Positions 1 to 7,908 of a stretch of 64,000 nt of DNA are shown piece by piece. The position numbers were made by a program, and so were the translations under genes. The notes beneath the pieces were generated by a model. That model was not told the DNA's origin, did no database searches, and was given only the letters and a program-made list of their open reading frames with translations. The DNA is from Microbacterium protaetiae (GTDB lineage: Bacteria; Actinomycetota; Actinomycetes; Actinomycetales; Microbacteriaceae): NCBI RefSeq assembly GCF_004135285.1, contig NZ_CP035494.1, forward strand, positions 558,001 through 622,000, written 5' to 3'. The first letter of the stretch is position 1, and every line of letters begins with the position of its first letter.

Positions 1-2
1 GC

Positions 3-116
3 GAGTACACGGGCGTGAGCGGAGCAGCGAGCGATCTGCGCAATGCCATCGGCCCGGTTCTTCAGGCGCTAGACAATCACCGCGGGATGGCGTCTCAGGA
101 GTCTGCTGCTTCGTGA
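3..116 (+). CDS. possible 3' end of a truncated ORF
   Basis: An open frame enters from the left edge and stops at the TGA at 114-116, giving about 37 residues beginning EYTGVSGAASDLRNAIGPVL. The first part reads like a plausible helical C-terminus. The last ten or so residues overlap, antisense, the 3' end of the transposase remnant, so the natural C-terminus may have been replaced by the insertion. I do not recognise the family, and with so little sequence it may be chance. Confidence 0.2.
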   Translation, partial: EYTGVSGAASDLRNAIGPVLQALDNHRGMASQESAAS

Positions 117-672
117 GTTCGCGGCTCCACGGTGACGGCGTTGAGCACCTCTGCAGCGCGACAGATGATGGCATGCTTGTCGAAGCGGGTGGCGAGACCG
201 TGCCACTGCTCTATTTGGCAGTAGGGTCGCTCGATCACGCTGCGGTTCCTGTAGTCGTCGGGGTCAAGCGCAACCGGCCGGCCACTGCGTGACCGCGCCG
301 TTTGCGGTGTGCCTTCCGGTCGTCCGATTCCGCGATGACAGCGTTGATTCCGCAGGAGCGAAAGTGACCGCGGATCGCGCGAGACGAGTACGCCTCATCG
401 CCACGAACCGCGCCTGGGCGGGTCGTTGATCGAACAACGCTTCGCCCCACCTTCAGTTGCGCCATCAACGGCAGGGACATCCGGGGGGTCGCGTGTTCGT
501 CGCGTGCTGATGCGCGCGGACACAATCGTCGAGTCCACCGATACCGACCGGTAGACGATCGCCTCGACCATCGTCCGCGCATCGCAGAACTTCTCACCCC
601 GCCCCATCGGACGGGGCAGCATCCCTCGGTCAAAGACCATTGAGCATCCGAAAGCACCTGAGACCGCGGCAC
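95..672 (-). pseudogene. IS5-type transposase remnant (frameshifted)
   Basis: The minus strand encodes scattered pieces of an IS5-like transposase. The N-terminus reads MPRSQVLSDAQWSLTEG. A second frame carries the conserved VDSTI segment. The first frame then resumes with GDEAYSSRAIRGHFRSCGI and DRKAHRKRRG, and a third frame below 235 supplies RSVIERPYCQIEQWHGLATR before a TGA at 95-97. The pieces are in the normal order, but the reading frame changes at least twice and much of the centre, including one catalytic acidic region, is missing. It cannot encode an active transposase. No terminal inverted repeats were identified. It marks the left part of the window as a site of past transposition. 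Confidence 0.82.
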
Positions 673-810
673 GGAATCAGGCTCTCAGCCAGCATCCACA
701 ACGTTTGTCAGGCACACTCTAGATCTCAGCCGCCGTCGACAGCCGTTCGACTCGTCTTTAATAGCAAGTCACCTAAATTACTATTGACATCCGAAAACTT
801 GGAGGAGAGT

Positions 811-879
811 ATGAGGAGTACGCGGCTTTGCCTGCGAGCGGGACAAGAGGTCGACCCCTCAAGACAAAGCCACTTCTGA
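811..879 (+). CDS. 22-residue small ORF with strong ribosome site
   Basis: ATG at 811 follows a near-ideal GGAGGAG at 801-807, and a TTGACA hexamer lies at 784-789. It encodes MRSTRLCLRAGQEVDPSRQS plus two residues and ends 12 nt before the next ORF. It could be a leader peptide that couples translation to the downstream gene, a short secreted or signalling peptide, or an artefact of a frameshift in the following gene. No family is recognised. Confidence 0.35.
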   Translation: MRSTRLCLRAGQEVDPSRQSHF

Positions 880-891
880 ACGGAGACGGCG

Positions 892-1284
892 ATGCGTGCA
901 CAGACCCCATCGGCGAAACCAAGGACGACATCAACACCACCACGGATGCGCAGCATCCTCGGGAGAGTGGCCGGAGTCGCTGCGCCCCTCGGCTCCCCGC
1001 GTCTTTTCGGGACTTCGGCAAACGCTGTGGAACCAGCCACTCCAAACGCGCTGCTGGCCTGCTCCTATATTTCAGTCGGCTATGACCAGAGCAACGGAGA
1101 CGTAACCGCATCGTGCAGCGGTAACGTCGTCATTACGGTTTCTTGCCACGCCATCCCGGGATGGAGTCCCTGGACGATTCGGCACACGTACGACGTCGGT
1201 GCAGGCCAGAGTCGGGTGATCTCGGGCGTCTGGCCGAGCTGCCCGTGGCCCGCTAGCTACGACGTCCTTTGGGCGTCGGCCTAA
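892..1284 (+). CDS. small cysteine-containing, probably secreted protein
   Basis: The 130-residue product has a GGAGA ribosome site seven bases before ATG 892. After a basic N-terminus comes a moderately hydrophobic stretch (about residues 20-45) that could act as a signal peptide. The remaining ~75 residues are polar and beta-like, with four cysteines (in ACSY, ASCS, VSCH and PSCP contexts) and several Trp, which suggests disulfides in an exported protein. An ABC-2 exporter starts 72 nt downstream on the same strand, so the protein could be its substrate or the bacteriocin-like factor it protects against. That link is inferred from position only. The signal peptide is weak and I do not recognise the family. 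Confidence 0.5.
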   Translation: MRAQTPSAKPRTTSTPPRMRSILGRVAGVAAPLGSPRLFGTSANAVEPATPNALLACSYISVGYDQSNGDVTASCSGNVVITVSCHAIPGWSPWTIRHTYDVGAGQSRVISGVWPSCPWPASYDVLWASA

Positions 1285-1356
1285 GTTTGTCCCCCTCGTC
1301 TCCTCTCCCTGGCAGGCTGGACGTGCCGCGAAGCAGCGGTGTCCTGAGGGGGATTG

Positions 1357-2277
1357 ATGATCGAGGTTGACCATCTGACGAAGTACTTCGGTGATCGGCT
1401 GGCATTGGACGATGTGTCTTTCCGGGTCGAGTCGGGGAAGGTCACCGGTTTTCTCGGGCCCAATGGCGCGGGTAAGACGACAACGATGCGTTTGATCCTC
1501 GGACTAGATCGGCCCACCAGCGGCATGGCCTTGATCGATGGGCGCGCGCTTCAGGATTATACGGATCCACTGTGTCAGGTAGGTGCGCTGCTGGATGCGA
1601 AGTTCGCGCACCCGCGACGGACCGCATTCAATCACTTGGTCACGGTGGCGACCACGCATGGGATCCCTACGTCGCGTGTGCGCGAGGTGCTCTCGCAGGC
1701 GGGGCTGGAAGCGGTTGCTGCTGAGCGGGTCGGGAAGTTCTCGCTGGGCATGACTCAGCGGCTAGGTATCGCGACCGCGCTGCTGGGCTCGCCTCGTGCA
1801 TTGATTCTGGACGAGCCGATCAACGGCCTGGACGTCGACGGTGTGCGCTGGTTCCGCGGCCTATGCCGCGATCTTGCCGATTCTGGTGTGGCAGTGTTCC
1901 TCTCATCGCATCTGATGTCCGAGGTGGAGTTGGTCGCCGACCGAGTGATCGTGCTTGGCCGTGGCAGGGTGCTCCAGGATGCACCGCTGGGACACTTCCG
2001 CAGGGGGACGTCGACGTTTGAGGTGATCACCGAGCAGGCCGTCGAATTCGTCGGGGCGCTGAGCGAGCGCGGTGCCGCGGTGACGATTATCGACGAGCGT
2101 ACGTGCACGGTCACAGGCCTTTCGGCAAAGGAGATCGGAGTGCTCGCCCTGAAAACAGGCACCGTGTTGGAAGGGCTGGAGGAAACATCCCGCTCCCTGG
2201 AGGACAGTTACCGGGAGTTGACCGACGACCACGTCGAGTACCGGGCCGGCGAGAGTTCCGCCGCCTCAGGATCATGA
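1357..2277 (+). CDS. ABC transporter ATP-binding protein (BcrA/LanF-like)
   Basis: This 306-residue ATPase powers an ABC-2 type exporter. Walker A is GPNGAGKT at residues 34-41, the signature is SLGMTQ near 129-134, Walker B is LILDEP near 149-154, and an H-loop SSH lies near 190. The ~80-residue C-terminal extension after the nucleotide-binding domain is usual for BcrA/NisF-type subunits of peptide-antibiotic exporters. ATG 1357 is preferred over TTG 1354 because GAGGGGG sits at 1346-1352. The stop overlaps the permease start (ATGA), indicating tight coupling. Antibiotic or bacteriocin efflux or self-immunity is the commonest role of the class, but the substrate is unknown. Confidence 0.93.
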   Translation: MIEVDHLTKYFGDRLALDDVSFRVESGKVTGFLGPNGAGKTTTMRLILGLDRPTSGMALIDGRALQDYTDPLCQVGALLDAKFAHPRRTAFNHLVTVATTHGIPTSRVREVLSQAGLEAVAAERVGKFSLGMTQRLGIATALLGSPRALILDEPINGLDVDGVRWFRGLCRDLADSGVAVFLSSHLMSEVELVADRVIVLGRGRVLQDAPLGHFRRGTSTFEVITEQAVEFVGALSERGAAVTIIDERTCTVTGLSAKEIGVLALKTGTVLEGLEETSRSLEDSYRELTDDHVEYRAGESSAASGS

Positions 2278-4070
2278 CGGTGACGACACCGGGCCGACGC
2301 TCGTACCGACTGACACTGCCGCACGTCGCCCATGCGTCGCTGCGCGGCTTCCTCGGCGGCGCGACGGCGATCTGGGGGGTCATCACGGTCCTTTTCCTTG
2401 CCGCCCTCATCGGTATCGTCACCAGTCTCATCGGATTCCCTGCCCGCGATCCGGACGGCAGTACCCAGAGCCCCGGCCCCGCCGGCATGTTCGATGTACT
2501 GAACCTCGCGATGTCGTTCGCTGCGATCGGCGCGCAGTTGCTAGCGATCGTGGTCGGCTCCGATACGATCGCCGGTCAGTTCGCGCGCGGCACCATCCGC
2601 GCATCTCTGACCGTCGTCCCCAAACGCGGCATGCTGTTCGCCGCGCATGCCTTGACGGCGTGCGGAGCTGTGCTGGCAGTGGGCGCAGGAACCGGTTTGG
2701 TCTCGGGCGGTGCGCTGCTCGGCTGTGCAAAACTGCTGGGACGCCCGGTGCCCAGTCAGATCATGACCGCCTGGCTGACCGGCACGGGTGGGCTGGCACT
2801 GGGGGCTGCTGTGCTCGTCCTGCTCACACTCGCGCTGGGGGCACTGACTCGTCAGCGCCTGGTCGCGGTCCTGGTGCCGATCGCCGTCCTCTACGTAGTG
2901 CCCATCATGATGGCGCCGCTGGCCGGAACCGGTGCCGGCCTCTGGGCTTCCCGGCTCTTACCCGGCACGGCCATGACCGCCCTGTTCAGCACCCGCCTCG
3001 AAGACGGGACGGTCACCGTCGGCACGACGGACCTGCCGTACTGGGGCGCGCTACTCGTACTCGCCGCGTGGTGCGCTGCGATCGTGCCCATCGCCATCTT
3101 CTCATTTGTGCGACGTGGCGTCACCCCCACGTCCAGCCGCTCCCCGCGACCCCGCTCACCGATGCAGACGGCGTTCGTGGCGGCATCGACCACGCCGGCT
3201 ACATCGACGTACCAGCCCGCACCATATCGCGTCACCGTGGCGCGGCTGCTCGCCTCTGAATGGCGCAAGGGGTGGAGCTTGCCATCGATTCGGTGGATTG
3301 TCGTCATCGCCGTTCTTATTCTGATCGGCAACGGTGCGATCCGCGCTGCCTCAGGTGAACTCACGTACCGGGGGTCCACTCCGGCTCAGGCGCTAGCCAA
3401 CGAGTTCTCCTACGCGATCACCGATGGTGTCGCCGGCGTCGCGCTGCTGCTCGGTGCTATCGCAGCGATCCTGATCGCCGGCGAGTTCCACACCGGGACC
3501 GCCGCCACCACTTATATCTCGGCGCCCCGGCGGTGGCAGGTCGTCCTGGCCAAACTCATTAACACCGTGCTCTTGGGCATGAGCATCGCTCTTCCTGGCA
3601 TGATCCTCGCTGCCGTACTCTACGCTGTCATCTACGCGGGCCGCGGCTACCCGCCCACCGCGCATATGCTCTCCGCGGGGGCCCTCACCATCGTCAAGGC
3701 CCTTGTGTTCCTGCTGCTAATCGCGGTCATGAGCGCAGGAATCGCAGGTCTCGCCCGACGCACCGTATCCACGATCCTCACCGTCGCCGTGCTGCTGGTC
3801 ATCGGTCCCGCACTACTGAACGCCACCGGCGGACTCGCCAAGTCCATCAACAGCCCCCTCGCACCCATCGGCAACCTCGCCCGCTTCCTGCCCCTGGAAG
3901 GCGCCAAATTTTACTACCCGAGCCTCGAGATGCCGTTCATCGACTTCGACGATTCCGGCATAATGCACGTCTCCGCCGAATTCGGCATCGTGGTCGCTGC
4001 CCTGTGGGCACTCATTGCGGCCGTCACCTGGTTCATCACAGACACCAGGCGCGCCATTACGACCCACTGA
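2274..4070 (+). CDS. fused double-module ABC-2 permease
   Basis: The 598-residue membrane protein starts within the stop codon of the ATPase. It consists of two similar halves. Residues ~1-290 form one ABC-2-like module with about six membrane segments and an internal SDTIAGQFARGTIRASLTV motif. Residues ~340-598 form a second, with IAGEFHTGTAATTYISAP at the equivalent place. A Ser/Pro/Thr-rich cytoplasmic linker joins them. Typical LanEG or BcrB permeases are single ~220-260 residue subunits that pair up, so this gene probably encodes the complete transmembrane dimer. It works with the preceding ATPase. No further partner gene is visible downstream. Confidence 0.9.
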   Translation: MTVTTPGRRSYRLTLPHVAHASLRGFLGGATAIWGVITVLFLAALIGIVTSLIGFPARDPDGSTQSPGPAGMFDVLNLAMSFAAIGAQLLAIVVGSDTIAGQFARGTIRASLTVVPKRGMLFAAHALTACGAVLAVGAGTGLVSGGALLGCAKLLGRPVPSQIMTAWLTGTGGLALGAAVLVLLTLALGALTRQRLVAVLVPIAVLYVVPIMMAPLAGTGAGLWASRLLPGTAMTALFSTRLEDGTVTVGTTDLPYWGALLVLAAWCAAIVPIAIFSFVRRGVTPTSSRSPRPRSPMQTAFVAASTTPATSTYQPAPYRVTVARLLASEWRKGWSLPSIRWIVVIAVLILIGNGAIRAASGELTYRGSTPAQALANEFSYAITDGVAGVALLLGAIAAILIAGEFHTGTAATTYISAPRRWQVVLAKLINTVLLGMSIALPGMILAAVLYAVIYAGRGYPPTAHMLSAGALTIVKALVFLLLIAVMSAGIAGLARRTVSTILTVAVLLVIGPALLNATGGLAKSINSPLAPIGNLARFLPLEGAKFYYPSLEMPFIDFDDSGIMHVSAEFGIVVAALWALIAAVTWFITDTRRAITTH

Positions 4071-4106
4071 GGCGCCGCCTGTGCCGGCAGCTGGTGCTAG
4101 CGCGGA

Positions 4107-4517
4107 TCATGAAACCAACCGGCAAGCTCCACACGGCCCGGATATTGGAAGAAAGCGACCTGAGCCGGTGCGGTATCTGATGATGAAGCGAAGGCTCCGA
4201 TGTTCGCGGCCGGCTCCTAATGTTGTGGCGATCACTCGGGCGATGCCGCCAGAAGCACCGTTCACGACCACGATCTCCCGCGTCATCGACGATCCGCCTG
4301 CGACTGCTGCCGGGGCCAGTCGCCCCGAAAACACGGTACGGGTGAGCACGAGCTGTTCCACGCTGCCTCGGAGACTGCCGTCCTTCGCGATCCTGACGGC
4401 GAGCATCCGGCGGGGCTCACTCTCTGTGTATGGTTCGAAAACCAACTCCAATGCTGACAGGCGCGAACTGGGCTTACGATGTGTCACGGTCTCCTCCATG
4501 GCAGAGATGACGTGCAT
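4107..4517 (-). CDS. doubtful ORF, possible SDR-like fragment
   Basis: A 136-codon minus-strand frame lies between the ABC permease and the TetR gene. Its middle reads MTREIVVVNGASGGIARVIA, which resembles the N-terminal glycine-rich NAD(P) motif of short-chain dehydrogenases. The frame ends ~50 residues later and nothing else of that fold follows. The 5' half is unrecognised. It may be decayed coding DNA or chance. The surrounding 4071-4742 holds no other gene I can support. Confidence 0.22.
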   Translation of the reverse strand: MHVISAMEETVTHRKPSSRLSALELVFEPYTESEPRRMLAVRIAKDGSLRGSVEQLVLTRTVFSGRLAPAAVAGGSSMTREIVVVNGASGGIARVIATTLGAGREHRSLRFIIRYRTGSGRFLPISGPCGACRLVS

Positions 4518-4697
4518 CGCGGTGACGTGATCCGACGGATGGTCCGTGTTCAGCGAATCCTGTTATCCAGACGTTCTGCTGATGAACCTTGTGGACCTCG
4601 TCAGGACGGACGAGGCCTTCTGCAGTCACTGTCGACTGGATCATTCGCGCCCTAGAACATCTCCGATTGCACTCCCGGGACCCACTAAGAACACTGC

Positions 4698-4718
4698 CTC
4701 TCCCCTGCCTGGGGAGAG
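4698..4718 (-). terminator. hairpin downstream of the TetR gene
   Basis: CTCTCCCC at 4698-4705 pairs perfectly with GGGGAGAG at 4711-4718 around a 5-nt loop. It lies 25 nt past the stop of the minus-strand TetR gene. No long T-run follows, as is common in high-GC actinobacteria. Confidence 0.5.
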
Positions 4719-4742
4719 ACGTCGCACGTTGTCCGAAAGCAG

Positions 4743-5360
4743 CTAGTGCTGAAGGAGCGCCTCAACAGTCGGGATGACCCTCTTCAGGCGGACCGGGAAT
4801 GACTTCCACGAATCCGCAAGACCCGATAGAACCTGCGCCCCGACGAACAGGTAGTTGATCGTCTCAGACACCCGCTCGACGTCCACATCCGCGCGGATCG
4901 ATCCGTCCGCGATGCCTTGGCGGACCAGGGAGGACACGATCCGTACCCATTCGAAGTACGGCTCGCTCACATTGTTCGAGAGCTCCGGGCTCGGCTCACC
5001 CGCCAAGCGAATCCCGCCCTGTACCACCGGGTCCTTGGAGATCAACTTCGCGAGCCGGGTCAGCAACAGCAGCAGTTGTTCTAGACCAGCGCGCGGAGCC
5101 TTCGCACTCCCCCGCACGCCGGCAAGCACTGCAGTCATTCGCTCCTGCTGAGCGGCGATGACTGCCCCCGCAATCTCCGCCTTCGTCCCGAAGTGAAAAT
5201 AGATCGATCCCTCGCTGATCCCAGAGTCCCCGGCGATATCGCGAAGACGAGCTTCCCCATACGACAGCCGGGCGAACACCGTGGCCGCGCCCTCAATTAA
5301 TGCGTCCCTGGTCTCCACAGACCGCTTCTGCGCCAACGTCGGCATCTTACGATCTACCAT
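4743..5360 (-). CDS. TetR regulator resembling ArpA/ScbR butyrolactone receptors
   Basis: A 205-residue DNA-binding repressor. Residues ~10-60 form the TetR helix-turn-helix (RDIAGDSGISEGSIYFHFGTK). The C-terminal half (VVQGGIRLAGEP, PYFEWVRIVSSLVRQGIADG, NYLFVGAQVLS) matches the pattern of the ArpA/ScbR/BarA gamma-butyrolactone receptor subgroup rather than generic TetR proteins. ATG 5360 is chosen because GGGGGTG precedes it by three bases; an upstream ATG at 5393 lacks a site. No AfsA-type synthase or obvious target operon is in the window. The ABC exporter ~670 nt away on the other strand could be a target. It may also be autoregulated. Confidence 0.88.
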   Translation of the reverse strand: MVDRKMPTLAQKRSVETRDALIEGAATVFARLSYGEARLRDIAGDSGISEGSIYFHFGTKAEIAGAVIAAQQERMTAVLAGVRGSAKAPRAGLEQLLLLLTRLAKLISKDPVVQGGIRLAGEPSPELSNNVSEPYFEWVRIVSSLVRQGIADGSIRADVDVERVSETINYLFVGAQVLSGLADSWKSFPVRLKRVIPTVEALLQH

Positions 5361-5511
5361 CGCACCCCCATGGAGCGGTCGAAAAGACCACATACTTCAT
5401 CACGGAATCGTCAAAGCATACCAAGTCGCGCACATTTCTTGATGGCAATGAAGGTCCGTACCCACCGTCGGGTTCTCCTCGCTGACCTGCTGGACTATCG
5501 GGAAGCGCCGG

Positions 5512-6063
5512 TGTGAGCGTCAGGACGGCATACTCGCCGCTATGCGCGATTTCGTCGACGAGGACGACGTCGACCAGACCCTTGAAGGGCTGAGAGCGGT
5601 GCGGAAGGCGATCGCGGCGACGCGGTCCCCTCGACCCTGAGCTCGCACGTCGTGGACGGTGGCGACCCTGTGGTGGACAAGCACTGATTGCGGCGGGGAT
5701 GTCGAGGCGTTCGACGTTTTGCTCGATCGAGGCATGGGCATCTTCGCCGCGCATGCCGTCGGGGCAAGCCCGCGTGACTCTCCTGAGTGGGCGCCCGCCG
5801 TCGGAGCCGTGTGGCTGCCCGAAATCTCGGGGCGTTCACCGATTTCTTCCTTCGGGGCAGACATCGTCGCGACGGCGGCAGCGCAGCGGCACCGCAGCCC
5901 GGTCACCTGACGGAGGCAGCACCGCAACCCGCGGACAGCGGTGGATCGGCTGGGTCACGATGCGCGCTTGTTCGAGAGTGACGGGCACAACGCCCTCGTC
6001 ACCCATCTCGCTCCCTGGACTGCGGGACTGGATGCGGTGCTCACGGATGCCGCGGCCGCCTGA
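5512..6063 (+). pseudogene. decayed coding DNA (fragments in different frames)
   Basis: Between the TetR gene and the next membrane protein (5361-6106) there is no intact gene. Two protein-like fragments remain. One, 5512-5640, reads GILAAMRDFVDEDDVDQTLE and ends at a TGA; it loosely recalls the C-terminal helix of sugar ABC substrate-binding proteins. The other, 5941-6063, reads VDRLGHDARLFESDGHNALV and ends in Ala-rich sequence at a TGA; it is reminiscent of an alpha/beta-hydrolase C-terminus. The assignments are weak. The frame changes and lack of starts suggest gene decay. Confidence 0.3.
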
Positions 6064-6106
6064 TCGCACGGGACCGGCATGATCGCGTGGGGCGGGCCTT
6101 CTCACC

Positions 6107-7270
6107 TCAGGTCGACGTCACGCGGCCGCGCGCCGGCAGCGCGAGGGCCGCGCCGACCAGGGCGATCACCAGACCGAGGCCGGCAGCCCACCAGGCTGCG
6201 GCATCCGGAATCTGCAGCGGAGCCGTGGCGTCGGCCATACGACCAAGGCCCCAGGGAAGCGACTCGAGCTGTCCCGTCCATGCGATCAGCATGCGGCCTG
6301 TGCCCACCAGTGCGATCACGAATGCGGGAACGGCCAGGCCCGCCCCGACGGCGGCCAGCACGCCTCCGGTCGCGCGCCGCGCGCCGATTTGCGCAGCCAG
6401 AGCCCAGCCCGCGGCCACGAAAACCCAGACGAACAACGCAATGGCCACCGTGACGAACACGATGCGCCATGGCACGCTCTCCCACAGGCCCGGCGACGAA
6501 CCGCCCGGTCCCGACAGCGACAGTCCGATCAGCGTGACGATACAGCGCAGCACGACCACGCCACCCACGGCGGCGATCACCGGCCACGGCGAGTGCTTCC
6601 AGACGACCAACCGCACCACCAAGGCGAACACCCCCCACGCACCGATCACGACGCTCAGGTGCACCCAGCCGAAGAAAGAGGTCTGCACGGCACGGGTGGC
6701 CACCAGAAGAGCGACGGGAACGATCAGCAGCAGCCAGCGGTCGAGTGCCAGCATGCCCAGCGTCGACTCTCGCGCGCGCCACGGCCGGGTGCTGGCCAGC
6801 CACGCCGCACGTGCCGCGGCAGCACCGGGGCGCCGCACCAATCGCGTACGCGCCGCCAGCATGCCGATCACGACCCAGGCGACCGCCAACACGAGCAGCA
6901 CGCGCGCCAGCCACGCCATTTCAAGGTCGCGTGACGCCAGCGGGGCACCCGGCTGCACCTCGGCCGACGCGTTCGCCTCGGGCGCCACGAGATCGGCGAG
7001 CGCATGCACCGAAGCGATCACGGTGGCCAGATGAGAATCGCCGGCCGGGTTCAGACCCGTGCCGGCGATGGTGGTGCGCGTGGAACCGAGCCACGCGATG
7101 GTGTCGCGGTCGTCTGCGACGATGTGGCGCATGGCCATTCCGTCGGCGCCGGCCGCCACAGGACGAGAGGACGAGCCCACCGACGCGAGCGCGCAGACAC
7201 CGAGGCCGAACGACAGAAGAGCGATGGCGACGACGAGCGCAAGGATGCCCCGTCGTTCGACCGTCGTCAT
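6107..7270 (-). CDS. polytopic membrane protein of unknown function
   Basis: A 387-residue integral membrane protein with an N-terminal membrane anchor (residues ~10-32), an extracytoplasmic segment of ~85 residues, and seven to eight further hydrophobic helices from about residue 118 to the end. No conserved domain or catalytic motif is recognised. The loop residues are Trp-, Arg- and Gly-rich. It is transcribed divergently from the lipoprotein gene at 7371, sharing a ~100-nt promoter region. The start ATG is the first in frame. Confidence 0.78.
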   Translation of the reverse strand: MTTVERRGILALVVAIALLSFGLGVCALASVGSSSRPVAAGADGMAMRHIVADDRDTIAWLGSTRTTIAGTGLNPAGDSHLATVIASVHALADLVAPEANASAEVQPGAPLASRDLEMAWLARVLLVLAVAWVVIGMLAARTRLVRRPGAAAARAAWLASTRPWRARESTLGMLALDRWLLLIVPVALLVATRAVQTSFFGWVHLSVVIGAWGVFALVVRLVVWKHSPWPVIAAVGGVVVLRCIVTLIGLSLSGPGGSSPGLWESVPWRIVFVTVAIALFVWVFVAAGWALAAQIGARRATGGVLAAVGAGLAVPAFVIALVGTGRMLIAWTGQLESLPWGLGRMADATAPLQIPDAAAWWAAGLGLVIALVGAALALPARGRVTST

Positions 7271-7370
7271 GGATTGATTTTAGCGACGCGCCGACGGCGT
7301 TCCTGACCACCGCCTGCGCGGCGCCCGCGGGCCACCCGGCATATCCTGAGAACAGACGAAGGAGCCGCTC

Positions 7371-7799
7371 ATGAGCGCACGCGCCGCAGCACTTGCCGCC
7401 GCACTCGCCCTGCTGGCTCTGACCGGATGCTCGGGAGGTTCCGTGACTGCACCCTCTGACGAGGCATCCACCCCGCAACGTCCGCCGTTCACGACACTGT
7501 CGCCCTCGCCGACGACGCCGCCGGGGACCCCGACGTCGGTTCCGGATGCCCGATGGGCGGCCATCGTGCAGGATCTGACCGATCGCGGGGTCGCCGCCGC
7601 ACCGACGCTTGTCTCAGCCGAAGCTGTGACGTGGCGCAATGGCGCACTGGGGTGCCCGCAGCCGGGCGCGATGTACACGCAGGCGCTCGTGAACGGAATG
7701 CGCGTGGTGGTCGAAGCCGGTGGCGCCCAGTACGACTATCGTTTCGGCACGACCGACACCCCGGTGCTGTGCACAGGGACGGGCACGCCCGCTGGGTGA
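7371..7799 (+). CDS. small lipoprotein
   Basis: A 142-residue protein with a typical lipoprotein signal: basic MSAR, hydrophobic Ala/Leu core and lipobox LTGC (Cys at about residue 21). The mature part begins with a Ser/Thr/Pro-rich spacer, then a compact domain ending in two conserved-looking cysteines (GALGCPQPG and TPVLCTG). GAAGGAG just before ATG 7371 supports the start. Similar short lipoproteins of unknown function are common in Microbacteriaceae. It would sit on the outer face of the membrane. Confidence 0.85.
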   Translation: MSARAAALAAALALLALTGCSGGSVTAPSDEASTPQRPPFTTLSPSPTTPPGTPTSVPDARWAAIVQDLTDRGVAAAPTLVSAEAVTWRNGALGCPQPGAMYTQALVNGMRVVVEAGGAQYDYRFGTTDTPVLCTGTGTPAG

Positions 7800-7860
7800 C
7801 GCCCCGGGCTGACGCCCCGGGCGCGGACGTTCTCGGCACGGGATGCCGCAGGCAAAACCC

Positions 7861-7899
7861 GTGAAGGGGCGGCCCGCTGTCTGCGGACCGCCCCTTCAC
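7861..7899. terminator. bidirectional terminator
   Basis: GTGAAGGGGCGG at 7861-7872 pairs perfectly with CCGCCCCTTCAC at 7888-7899. It lies between the convergent lipoprotein and subtilase genes and ends nine bases from the subtilase stop codon. Confidence 0.85.
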
Positions 7900-7908
7900 G
7901 TGCTGTGC

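Noticed and set aside
4015..4530. 171-codon plus-strand ORF after the ABC permease
   Set aside because: Low-complexity Arg/Ser/Pro composition typical of a shadow; no ribosome site.
1..6100. Prophage or integrative element
   Set aside because: Only a single degraded transposase is present; no integrase, phage or conjugation genes and no attachment repeats could be identified.
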